Part shown: positions 1-6,475 of the stretch, in pieces | Layout of the letters: each line of letters begins with the position of its first letter | Numbering within the stretch: position 1 is the first letter of the stretch | Assembly (NCBI GenBank): GCA_025997875.1 | Contig: BNVE01000155.1 | Location: 1-8,828 of the forward strand | Length of the DNA: 8,828 bases | From: Spirochaetia bacterium | GTDB lineage: Bacteria > Spirochaetota > Spirochaetia > Treponematales > Breznakiellaceae | Direction of reading: 5' to 3' | Notes under the pieces: model-generated | What the model saw: the letters and a program-made list of their open reading frames with translations, nothing else | Told to the model about the DNA's origin: nothing | Databases searched by the model: none | Position numbers and translations under genes: made by a program

Positions 1-958
1 AGGCCAGGAACACCGAGAAGAAACCAGCCGCAAAGGTCACGATGATACACAGCAGCCCTCGGCTGGGCCCGGACTTCTGGTCCGGTACTTCGGCATATTC
101 CAGCACCTGGAAGACCGGGCTTTCGCTGGCCATGGTTACTTTCAACAATTCATATTGAATCTTAAGCTGGGTATAGATTTGTTTTTGGGCCTCAAGTTCA
201 AGCTGAATGCGGTTGAGTTCCAGGCTTATGGCGGGGGTATTCCCGCTGATATTACCCATACCCACCGACCGTTCCAATTGCCGGCTTTCCAGTTCCAGAC
301 GCTGGATTTCCTTAAAGGTGTTTTCGATGTTTATTTCCAGGTTATCTTTCTCTATCTTGTTCTTATCAATGCCCATCTCATCAAAACGCCGCTCCAGATA
401 CGCAACACAAAAATTCACCACTTCCCGGGCAAAGGCCGGGTCCGTATCGGTAAAACTGACGCTGAACACGCCGCTTTCAGCGTCAGTTTCGGCGGTAAGT
501 TTTTTCTTGAGGGCCTTACGGCTGTCGGCGCGGGGGGATTTTGCTTTTTTCCCGGGCATATCAATCTTATACCGGGTTATCAGATCAAACTTATCTACTA
601 CTGCATCCAGCATTGAGTTAGAACCGGTGAGAAATACCGCAAGCTGGCTGTTGGTAGAACTTCCGGCGCTCAGACCCATCAATCCTGCAAGGCTTCCCAA
701 GCCGCCGGAATTACTGAGCATGGAAGATAAACTGTTGCCTTGGGATTTTTGGTCGTTAATCAACATTAATGCCTCGGGGGTATACTGATTGGGAAGGGGG
801 GATATTTCAGTGGGCAGTTTGAGGGAAATGATCGCAAAGATTACCACGCCGATTATCGCAACAAGGGTAATAACAACTATCATCACCTTGTGTCTTAAAA
901 GGACGGCAAAGAGATCAATCAGGCTTATTTCATCATCAGTGTTCTGTTCTTCATTCAT
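1..958 (-). CDS. Wzz/GumC-type polysaccharide chain-length determinant (polysaccharide co-polymerase), C terminus cut by window
   Basis: Inner-membrane protein that sets the length of an exported polysaccharide, probably the product of this locus. 319 codons are visible; the frame runs open off the left edge. The N terminus has the family's short cytoplasmic lead (ISLIDLFAVLLRHK, residues 11-24), then a first membrane helix at about 25-46. A long periplasmic part follows, with a glycine/serine-rich stretch (about 80-104) and a probable coiled coil (about 200-275). Then comes the proline-containing motif AEVPDQKSGPSR (289-300) that typically precedes the second helix, which starts at about 301. 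Only a short tail should be missing. No tyrosine-kinase domain is visible, but one fused beyond the edge cannot be excluded. The ATG at 958 is preceded by only a weak GGGAA. The gene is clearly GC-richer than the cluster upstream and is separated from it by 264 bp, so it may have its own promoter and history. Confidence 0.9.
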   Translation of the reverse strand, partial: MNEEQNTDDEISLIDLFAVLLRHKVMIVVITLVAIIGVVIFAIISLKLPTEISPLPNQYTPEALMLINDQKSQGNSLSSMLSNSGGLGSLAGLMGLSAGSSTNSQLAVFLTGSNSMLDAVVDKFDLITRYKIDMPGKKAKSPRADSRKALKKKLTAETDAESGVFSVSFTDTDPAFAREVVNFCVAYLERRFDEMGIDKNKIEKDNLEINIENTFKEIQRLELESRQLERSVGMGNISGNTPAISLELNRIQLELEAQKQIYTQLKIQYELLKVTMASESPVFQVLEYAEVPDQKSGPSRGLLCIIVTFAAGFFSVFLA

Positions 959-1091
959 TTACAATAATTCCCATAAATATTTTCATCTCTACATCAAAGA
1001 GCATCTGCATCATTTTGATTGTCCAAGCAGAACTTGTCGAAATAGAGTAAAGTTCATAAAGTGGTATAGGTACAAGTCCAAGGAGAGTAGT

Positions 1092-1214
1092 ATGGACAAA
1101 AGAGTTAGGTATACCCATGAGGTTAAGGTATCCATCCTCCGTGAGAGGTACTGGAGGATGGGAATGAGGAAGTCAAGGAGAATTATCGGCACTTTGTATT
1201 GTATCTATTTATAA
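1092..1214 (+). pseudogene. Possible 5' remnant of an insertion-sequence transposase (OrfA-like)
   Basis: A 40-codon plus-strand frame begins with ATG and has a good ribosome binding site, AAGGAG at 1080-1085, six bases upstream. Its start, MDKRVRYTHEVKVSILRE, resembles the opening of IS3-type OrfA proteins, where a basic start with RY and an E-x-K-x-x-hydrophobic stretch leads into a helix-turn-helix. The likeness fades after about residue 25, and the frame stops in AT-rich sequence next to the deacetylase end. It is the only plus-strand frame here with a convincing translation signal. If real, it is a truncated IS end left between the AT-rich cluster and the chain-length gene. No terminal repeats or target duplications could be recognised. 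A chance frame or an unrelated small peptide remains possible. Confidence 0.33.
1132..1161. repeat. Perfect 9-bp inverted repeat (hairpin)
   Basis: CCATCCTCC at 1132-1140 is exactly complementary to GGAGGATGG at 1153-1161, with a 12-base loop, and can extend by a T-G wobble pair. It lies within the putative transposase fragment. Neither strand has a T-run after it, so it is not a standard intrinsic terminator. It might slow transcription or be a relic of the mobile element. Confidence 0.6.
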
Positions 1215-1222
1215 TAATTAAC

Positions 1223-2071
1223 CTAGACCGTAATAGTTCTAACTTTTTCCCAATCAATCAATTTATCTGCTTCCGCTATATCAATAAACTTAAAATCAGT
1301 AAGTAGTTTCTGAAATTTGGTAAATGCACTTGATAAGCCAATATATGATTTAAAAGTACGCATAAACGGCAATGAAGGAATCTTTGGTTGTAACGCATCA
1401 AAGTCCCGTGGATGAAAATAGGTCATCAGATAAGAAGTTTTTTGCGTCCAGTGTTTAATACATGAATAGGGAAACAACCTGAAATACCCACCTCCGGAAT
1501 AAATAAACGGTTTTCCTAAAATCGTTGTATAACTGATGGGAAACTCTTTTAATCTAAGTCCATCGTATTGTAAAATAGAAGGTTCAACCGCATTATAAGA
1601 TGGAAATCCGCCATGCGACCGAGACGTGGGGAAAATGGAGCTATCAATTTCAATACCCTGAGAAAGCAATATATCAAATACCCAGCGATTATCAGTACGA
1701 ATAGAAAACCCAGGAGCACGAAAGCATTTTACTTTCTGTCCGGTAATATCTTCCAATGCCTTTATTGAACGGTCTAAATCTTGAGCAAATACTTGAGGAC
1801 TTTGTTCATAAATAAGCTGATGCATGGTAGAATGAGTACCGATTTCATACCCTCGTGAAACAATCTCTTTAACTATTTGGGGGTACGTTTCCGCAATCCA
1901 GCCTAAACAAAAAAAGGTAGCTTTTACTTTTATGGTATCCAGAAAAGTAAATATCCGTTCCATATTGGCGTGTATGCGCGATTCGTAATGATTCCACTCA
2001 TTGATTGTTTTAGTAGACTCGTTGTCTAAAATGTGGAACCATTCTTCTATGTCAAAGGTGAGGATATTCAT
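1223..2071 (-). CDS. Polysaccharide deacetylase, NodB fold, XrtA/DUF3473-like subgroup
   Basis: Likely metal-dependent hydrolase that removes acetyl from an N-acetylated sugar in a glycan or lipid-linked precursor. The 282-residue product begins directly with the catalytic strand TFDIEEWFH (5-13). D7 is the expected general base; the E-E variant of motif 1 is usual for the subgroup found in exopolysaccharide loci. GTHSTMHQ (78-85) supplies the metal-binding H80 and H84. RAPGFSI (118-124) is motif 3. DSSIFP (143-148) and YFHPRDFD (218-225, H220) match the conserved C-terminal half of this subgroup. No signal peptide or membrane helix is seen, which suggests cytoplasmic action. Its start overlaps the stop of the acyltransferase gene by ATGA, with no good ribosome binding site of its own, so it is probably translationally coupled. 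It ends in TAG, showing that TAG serves as a stop in this organism. Confidence 0.9.
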   Translation of the reverse strand: MNILTFDIEEWFHILDNESTKTINEWNHYESRIHANMERIFTFLDTIKVKATFFCLGWIAETYPQIVKEIVSRGYEIGTHSTMHQLIYEQSPQVFAQDLDRSIKALEDITGQKVKCFRAPGFSIRTDNRWVFDILLSQGIEIDSSIFPTSRSHGGFPSYNAVEPSILQYDGLRLKEFPISYTTILGKPFIYSGGGYFRLFPYSCIKHWTQKTSYLMTYFHPRDFDALQPKIPSLPFMRTFKSYIGLSSAFTKFQKLLTDFKFIDIAEADKLIDWEKVRTITV

Positions 2072-3024
2072 AATAGATCGTAATTAGATAAATTGACGTC
2101 CCAATTATCCACGTTAAAAAACAATTCTTTGTCTATCTCATCTTTTTTTAATATCTCTCCAGTAAAATGAAATATCTTAAGGGATAATCCTTTTGGTACT
2201 CGTATCAATCCATGATTTTTGAAAGGGATAGACCCAACAAATAACAGGATATCATATTCCTTATAATGATTCTTGATAATATATCTGACCGCTTTATTGA
2301 AATTACTTGCTGATTTCTCAAAGACATCTATCAGGAAAGCGCTTCGAATACCTTCATAGTCCATAATTTTATATACAAATTCACTACCCTTAAAATTTGC
2401 TATGTTATAATTGCCATCAAGCCGTTTATATCGGGTAGCGTTATAGGTTTCCGCCTCTTTTTCAATGGGAAAGCGGTATATCTTTTTTCCGGCAATTAGG
2501 GAAACAAGAAAAACATACAATCTTACAAAAAATATTGAAAGCCAGTTTAAAGCCTTTAATCCCGGCTTAATGCCACCTATACGATAGGGGAGACAATAGG
2601 TAGTAAGGCGGCCTATATCGCCCATCAGTTTTCCTTTGATAAATACCGGGTAAGAATTATCATTGGGAAAAGCATGGACAAAAACAATTCCTTCGGTTTC
2701 TAAATATTTATGGAGAGTAACAATCATAGAATAAAAATTTATAAAACCACGATATTTTTCATCTACCATAGCGTCTGCGGATACCGCAGAAAGATACCGC
2801 TTGGTATTAACATTATAGTATGCCGGAATATATGCAAAATGACCTACTATCCTATTTTCATCTAAAATCATTGCATGATATGAATATCCAAAAACATTAT
2901 TTGTAAATTGATTATGAAATTCTAATATTGTTCTCTCCTTCTTAAATATTACATTAAAGAGTGTCAGGATACTCTCTTGTTCATATTCAGTTAATTCTAT
3001 TGTTTTTTTAACAATAAATACCAT
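2068..3024 (-). CDS. GNAT-like acyltransferase of polysaccharide-locus type
   Basis: Probable N-acyltransferase of 318 residues. The first 130 residues resemble the GNAT fold: a strand with ENRIVGHFAYIPAYY (56-70), then the ADAMVDEKYRG region (83-93) where the acyl-CoA pyrophosphate loop should be. AFPNDNSYPVF (118-128) is typical of a group of polysaccharide-locus acetyltransferases whose versions read roughly YGFPNENSYP. The glycine-rich loop is degenerate, RGFINF instead of R-G-x-G-x-G/A, so the donor may not be ordinary acetyl-CoA. The rest (about 150-318) is not recognised in detail; LSIFFVRLYVFLVSLI (162-177) is hydrophobic and may lie at the membrane. The ATG follows the TAA of the SDR frame directly, and the gene's end overlaps the deacetylase. 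By context it could put an ACP-bound or CoA-bound acyl group onto the amine freed by the deacetylase; that role is inferred. Confidence 0.75.
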   Translation of the reverse strand: MVFIVKKTIELTEYEQESILTLFNVIFKKERTILEFHNQFTNNVFGYSYHAMILDENRIVGHFAYIPAYYNVNTKRYLSAVSADAMVDEKYRGFINFYSMIVTLHKYLETEGIVFVHAFPNDNSYPVFIKGKLMGDIGRLTTYCLPYRIGGIKPGLKALNWLSIFFVRLYVFLVSLIAGKKIYRFPIEKEAETYNATRYKRLDGNYNIANFKGSEFVYKIMDYEGIRSAFLIDVFEKSASNFNKAVRYIIKNHYKEYDILLFVGSIPFKNHGLIRVPKGLSLKIFHFTGEILKKDEIDKELFFNVDNWDVNLSNYDLL

Positions 3025-3819
3025 TTATAGTCTCGATTGCAATTGGGGACTGAATATCTCAAAATTACTGTTTCTATCAATATTATTAATGAAAATATGC
3101 TCGCAAATGTTTTTTGCTATAAGGACCGGATCACTTGCATCATGATTACCCATAGGAGAATTTGACATATCAGTCAGCATTTTAGGAGGCCGAACAACTC
3201 TCCATTTTATATGATCGTATTTATACGCCATGGAAGATACTAAACTTTCTATTGCGGTTTTCAAAATTACATATTGAGTGAACTCTCTTTTTGGATGAAT
3301 GACATATTCAGATGATATTATTACTTCATAACCACGATATTCATTAATCATTGGCGAAAATAAAGCCAGAGGAACGCTGGTAAGTTCAAAATTCCTGCTA
3401 ATATAAGTATTGATACGTGATATCGTACTGGCATTAAATAATAAGGCATGCGGCGGCTGACATGCATTAAGAATAAGAATATCCAGGGATTGGCCTTTAG
3501 CGATTAATTCTTCTTTTTTGGTATTAAGCCAATTTAAATCAAAAATATCTCCCTGCCATAGTTCAACGCTACCACCCTCTGAAATTATTTCATTCTTAAG
3601 ATGAGAAGCATCTTCCAGACTATACTGAAAATTGATAATTACTTTACAGGACATTGCTGCAAGTAATTTAGCCAATACCGCGCCCAATCCCCTGCTTGCC
3701 CCGGTAATTAATGCAGTTTTACCTTTTAATATTGTTTGATTATTATTTTTTACCTCAGATACATTTACCGTTCGATTGATTGTTTTTCTTATAAATGCCT
3801 TTAATACACCATTCGATAC
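3025..3819 (-). CDS. SDR-family ketoreductase domain, C-terminal half of an interrupted MaoC-SDR fusion
   Basis: NAD(P)H-dependent short-chain dehydrogenase/reductase, probably a 3-oxoacyl-ACP reductase type. The coordinates give the open frame after the amber codon, 264 codons. The first TTG, at 3687, cannot be the true start because it falls inside the cofactor motif TGASRGLG (codons 39-46 of this frame). Counted from that TTG, catalytic S126, Y139 and K143 (QYVILK) are present with normal spacing, and RPPKMLTDMS (167-176) lies in the substrate loop. The usual NNAG is altered to LNACQPP. No ATG, GTG or TTG precedes the cofactor motif, and the same frame continues from the MaoC-like gene upstream. 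The first dozen codons after TAG (GVLKAFIR) look like the last strand of that hotdog fold. Active SDR protein would therefore need readthrough of TAG, a non-standard start, or a sequence correction. Its TAA abuts the next ATG. Confidence 0.85.
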   Translation of the reverse strand, partial: VSNGVLKAFIRKTINRTVNVSEVKNNNQTILKGKTALITGASRGLGAVLAKLLAAMSCKVIINFQYSLEDASHLKNEIISEGGSVELWQGDIFDLNWLNTKKEELIAKGQSLDILILNACQPPHALLFNASTISRINTYISRNFELTSVPLALFSPMINEYRGYEVIISSEYVIHPKREFTQYVILKTAIESLVSSMAYKYDHIKWRVVRPPKMLTDMSNSPMGNHDASDPVLIAKNICEHIFINNIDRNSNFEIFSPQLQSRL

Positions 3820-3822
3820 CTA
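3820..3822 (-). other. In-frame amber codon splitting a MaoC-SDR fusion
   Basis: TAG read on the minus strand separates 247 codons of double hotdog from 264 codons of SDR in one frame, 512 codons counting the TAG. The residues on each side, FSSSGV before and VSNGVLKAFIR after, read as continuous hotdog strand sequence. Explanations are a nonsense mutation, a base error, or programmed readthrough. The deacetylase in the same cluster ends in TAG at its expected family length, which argues against general reassignment of TAG. Confidence 0.75.
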
Positions 3823-4563
3823 TACCCCGCTGGAAGAAAAACAGCTAAATCCCATAAACAATAAATTAAATCGAGTATCCAGCTTATCTATTTTAACCTC
3901 ATATCGTATCGGTAAAGTCAAATCCGCCTCAGTCAAATTGGGTTCAATTTCTAAATTAATGTCCGAATACAATGCTTGTTTTCCGGGGACTATCATACCG
4001 ACTGAATAACTACTCCACATTAAAAGTATCACTAAATATTCTAATGAAGCAGATTGCAATCCAAACTTTGCAAGTAAATTATAAAACGCATCATCTATAA
4101 GTGGAGAATATTCTCCATCATAACCTTTACCCTGTACTATTTCATTATAATCTAAATCTTTTGCCTGCATTTCAAAGAATGGAATACTTGACTGCCTATT
4201 ATTAATAGCAATACCCAACCCACCTTTATAAACTACCTTAATTTTAAGAATTTTTGTCTCACCATCAGTAATTATCATTTCTGCTTCTGAATTGCGGACT
4301 GTTTTAACAGAAAGAGTATAACAAACATTACAAAACAATGGCGCGAAAAATTTGACTTCCATTGCCGTTATAAAAACATTATTGTCTAATTCGACAAATT
4401 TACCTAAACAGGCAAAAACTCCCAGTATGCCATGGACGACAGGTTCCCCATAAGGAGTCTTTCGTGCATATTCATTATTACAATGCAACGGACTTCTATC
4501 ATGAGATACTTTTGCAAATATATCAATATCATCTACTGTAAATAGTATAGTATCATTTTCCAT
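3820..4563 (-). CDS. MaoC-like double-hotdog dehydratase, N-terminal half of an interrupted MaoC-SDR fusion
   Basis: Predicted (R)-hydratase / 3-hydroxyacyl-thioester dehydratase part, 247 codons to the TAG. The N terminus has the MaoC signature: FTVDDIDIFAKVSHDRSPLH (8-27) with catalytic D22 and H27, then YARKTPYGEPVVHG (32-45). A first hotdog spans about 1-115. A second, without obvious catalytic residues, covers about 150-247 (MWSSYSVGMIVPGKQALYSD) and appears to lack its final strand, which is encoded just after the TAG. The ATG has ribosome binding site AAGGGA (4571-4576) seven bases upstream, partly inside the ACP stop codon, so it is probably coupled to ACP translation; the gap is 11 bp. 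The substrate is presumably bound to the adjacent carrier protein. If the TAG is real and fully terminating, the hotdog made would be slightly truncated. No condensing enzyme is present in the window, so the acyl chain processed here is unknown. Confidence 0.85.
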   Translation of the reverse strand: MENDTILFTVDDIDIFAKVSHDRSPLHCNNEYARKTPYGEPVVHGILGVFACLGKFVELDNNVFITAMEVKFFAPLFCNVCYTLSVKTVRNSEAEMIITDGETKILKIKVVYKGGLGIAINNRQSSIPFFEMQAKDLDYNEIVQGKGYDGEYSPLIDDAFYNLLAKFGLQSASLEYLVILLMWSSYSVGMIVPGKQALYSDINLEIEPNLTEADLTLPIRYEVKIDKLDTRFNLLFMGFSCFSSSGV

Positions 4564-4574
4564 AATACTATCCC

Positions 4575-4790
4575 TTAAAATTTATTAAGAATGTTTTCTA
4601 TTTCATTTAATGATATCATTTTTATGATATCTTCTGGTTCAAAAGAAACATTAAAATCTGACTCCAACTGAAATATTATCTGCAAATGATGTATGGAATC
4701 CCATTCTATACATTTTTCCTGAGATATATCTTCCGGCACTTCATCAAGTTCTAAAATGTTCTTTAAAATTACTTTTATTTTTTCCCTCAT
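4575..4790 (-). CDS. Acyl carrier protein
   Basis: Small acidic carrier of 71 residues, close to the normal ACP size. The phosphopantetheine attachment site is S32 in WDSIHHL (30-36), the ACP equivalent of the D-S-L motif. LESDFNVSFEPEDI (42-55) matches helix III and its approach, and the C terminus is helical (SLNEIENILNKF). The ATG overlaps the FkbH stop as ATGA, and a strong GGAGGA (4794-4799) lies just upstream, so it may be translated more strongly than its neighbours. Lying between FkbH and the MaoC-like gene, it should carry the acyl unit they handle rather than serve general fatty-acid synthesis. It needs a phosphopantetheinyl transferase from elsewhere in the genome. Confidence 0.92.
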   Translation of the reverse strand: MREKIKVILKNILELDEVPEDISQEKCIEWDSIHHLQIIFQLESDFNVSFEPEDIIKMISLNEIENILNKF

Positions 4791-6475
4791 AAATCCTCCA
4801 ATTTATATACATCAGATACCGTAAATTCTATTATTTCATCCAGGAGTAATTCATAGCTTTTATGATCATCTGAATTTTCAATCACCTTAAAGCCATTCTT
4901 ATCATAAAAATTTTCAACCTGTCTATTTTTTGCAGTCTTTTCATAAAAAGCAATAACTTTACTTAATCCAGCTTTTTTTATTTTTGACAAAATATGTTTA
5001 ATAAAGGCAAACTCAATCTCCTTTCCAAGTATGCGACAGCTTAATAATAAACTATCAATATAGGCAATTTGTCCATCAATCTTTATAATTATTAAGCCGG
5101 TTAATCCATAATCGCCGAATTTATCCTTGACTCTCAATCCATATACCCAATCCTTCTTATCAATAAACTGCTTGATTTCCATCTCCATATATCTATGTGT
5201 TGTCAAGTTGAATTGATTGGTTTTTTGTGTCATTTGCGCCGAACGGGAAAGTGTCAGATTATTAACTTCAGCAATCGTTAGTACTATCTGAAGATTGCGG
5301 ATATAATCTTTGATGTTAGGAAAGGAATGCTGCATATTGGCCCTAAGTGCGTTTGATTTATACTGTTCTGTTTTTGTTGTATCTTCGTCGGTAAGTGCAT
5401 AGATGACAAAATATTTTTCAATAATATTCCTGAAAAATACCGGTAAAATATAAGGATGTTCAGGGAAATCAGGTACAATAACTTCCGGCAGATATTTTTT
5501 TACCAGTTCGCGTTCAGTTGGATTGTCATCCAGGAAAACCATGCTATCAAGACCAATATTCAATTCCTGCGCTATCTTCAAAAGATTATCTGTTTTATTA
5601 TTCCAATTTATACGTACCGATGCAAAATGTTCTTCTTTCAGTATGATATCAGGATGTTCCTTCCACATCTGCAGAACATCCTCAAGGTTGTTTTTGCTGT
5701 TTACCGCTAAAATTACGCCCTGTTTGCTTATTTCCAGGATTTGATGTTGGAACAAAAGAAACGCTTTCCCGGGATAATCCCCTCCCAGCGACACCCCTTC
5801 AATACCATCCTCACCCAGAATGCCGCCCCATAAAGTATTGTCCAGGTCAAGTACCAGGCATTTCTTCCGTTTTAATTCAATAGCCTGTATTTGAAGGGTA
5901 AACCAATCCCTAAATTCAGCGGCAAGACGGGGGTTAAACCCTATTTGCGCAATAAAATAGTATCGCCAATCAATACGATTATCCGGGGTATAATTATCTA
6001 AAAAATGAGCGAAGTCTATGACCCTAATATTTTTATGTTCAGATGCTAATTTATACAGCGATGCATTATATTTGTTTACCGCATCAGCCACAGAACTATC
6101 AGACGTAATGCTTTGAATCGTCATCATATCCTTCATCGTAAAAGCGATAAGCATTTTCCCCGGTTGAATGCGTTCGGCAATTATATGTACCAAATCCGTA
6201 TAATAATGGACTTTCTCAACTATTACATTATTTTCAGCAATCGGCGCCAAATAAAACCAGATATATCTATCCGCATTTTCATCAATTATAGATACATCCT
6301 CATATCCTGAAAATTTAGTATCAAGATACGGAAAGAATGTTTCAATAGTCATGTTACGGAAAATAAAATAACTCAATTTTAATCTTATGCTATCAATATG
6401 ATCATATTCTAAAAGAATAACGACATGGCTGGACTGTTTTTCAATTTTTGTTTTCCATTTTATAAATCTTATCAA
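4787..6475 (-). CDS. FkbH-like HAD-IIIC protein with C-terminal GNAT-like domain
   Basis: FkbH-type proteins take the C3 unit of 1,3-bisphosphoglycerate, remove phosphate and load glyceryl onto a carrier protein thiol. The 562-codon product fits in three parts: an N-terminal region (about 30-195), a HAD domain with LDLDNTLWGG (209-218; nucleophile D210 and D212), VNSK (258-261), K294 and LDDNP (315-319), and a C-terminal GNAT-like domain (about 385-550). The motif LSRSAQMTQKTNQFNLTT is highly typical of the family. All HAD catalytic residues are present. The start is uncertain: the longest frame begins with TTG at 6475, has no visible ribosome binding site and overlaps the glycosyltransferase by 35 bp. 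The first strand of the fold seems to begin near residue 31 (RLKLSYFIFRN), so TTG at 6376 is an alternative; ATG at codon 42 would cut that strand. It overlaps the ACP by ATGA, supporting ACP as its partner. The actual acyl group is inferred. Confidence 0.92.
   Translation of the reverse strand: MIRFIKWKTKIEKQSSHVVILLEYDHIDSIRLKLSYFIFRNMTIETFFPYLDTKFSGYEDVSIIDENADRYIWFYLAPIAENNVIVEKVHYYTDLVHIIAERIQPGKMLIAFTMKDMMTIQSITSDSSVADAVNKYNASLYKLASEHKNIRVIDFAHFLDNYTPDNRIDWRYYFIAQIGFNPRLAAEFRDWFTLQIQAIELKRKKCLVLDLDNTLWGGILGEDGIEGVSLGGDYPGKAFLLFQHQILEISKQGVILAVNSKNNLEDVLQMWKEHPDIILKEEHFASVRINWNNKTDNLLKIAQELNIGLDSMVFLDDNPTERELVKKYLPEVIVPDFPEHPYILPVFFRNIIEKYFVIYALTDEDTTKTEQYKSNALRANMQHSFPNIKDYIRNLQIVLTIAEVNNLTLSRSAQMTQKTNQFNLTTHRYMEMEIKQFIDKKDWVYGLRVKDKFGDYGLTGLIIIKIDGQIAYIDSLLLSCRILGKEIEFAFIKHILSKIKKAGLSKVIAFYEKTAKNRQVENFYDKNGFKVIENSDDHKSYELLLDEIIEFTVSDVYKLEDL

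Larger units (their letters stand above)
959..1222. other. Intergenic gap between deacetylase and chain-length gene
   Basis: This 264-bp gap is by far the longest in the window. On the plus strand it holds a possible transposase 5' fragment with its own ribosome binding site, and inside that a perfect 9-bp inverted repeat. On the minus strand, upstream of the chain-length gene, a weak promoter-like pair can be drawn (TTGGAC, 17 bp, TATGAA) at about 1055-1083. It is not good enough to call. No RNA gene or T-run terminator was seen. Confidence 0.6.

Noticed and set aside
155..788. Two overlapping plus-strand reading frames of 153 and 193 codons
   Set aside because: They are antisense to the chain-length gene, which has clear membrane helices and family motifs on the minus strand; their products are low-complexity and match nothing known.
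1132..1161. Inverted repeat as an intrinsic terminator for the deacetylase
   Set aside because: The stem is good, but no T-run follows on the minus strand and it lies more than 60 bases past the stop codon.
1010..1192. 60-codon minus-strand reading frame in the gap
   Set aside because: No ribosome binding site and no recognisable motif. It is antisense to the plus-strand fragment, which has the better translation signal.
3820..3822. General reassignment of TAG to an amino acid
   Set aside because: The deacetylase at 1223 ends in TAG at the normal family length, and reading through it meets a second TAG only six codons on.
3776..4009. 77-codon plus-strand frame over the MaoC/SDR junction
   Set aside because: Antisense to a region whose minus-strand frame has catalytic motifs on both sides; no plus-strand translation signal.
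5456..6310. Several short plus-strand frames, and one short frame on the minus strand, inside the FkbH gene
   Set aside because: All are shadows of the FkbH frame, which contains the full set of HAD motifs.
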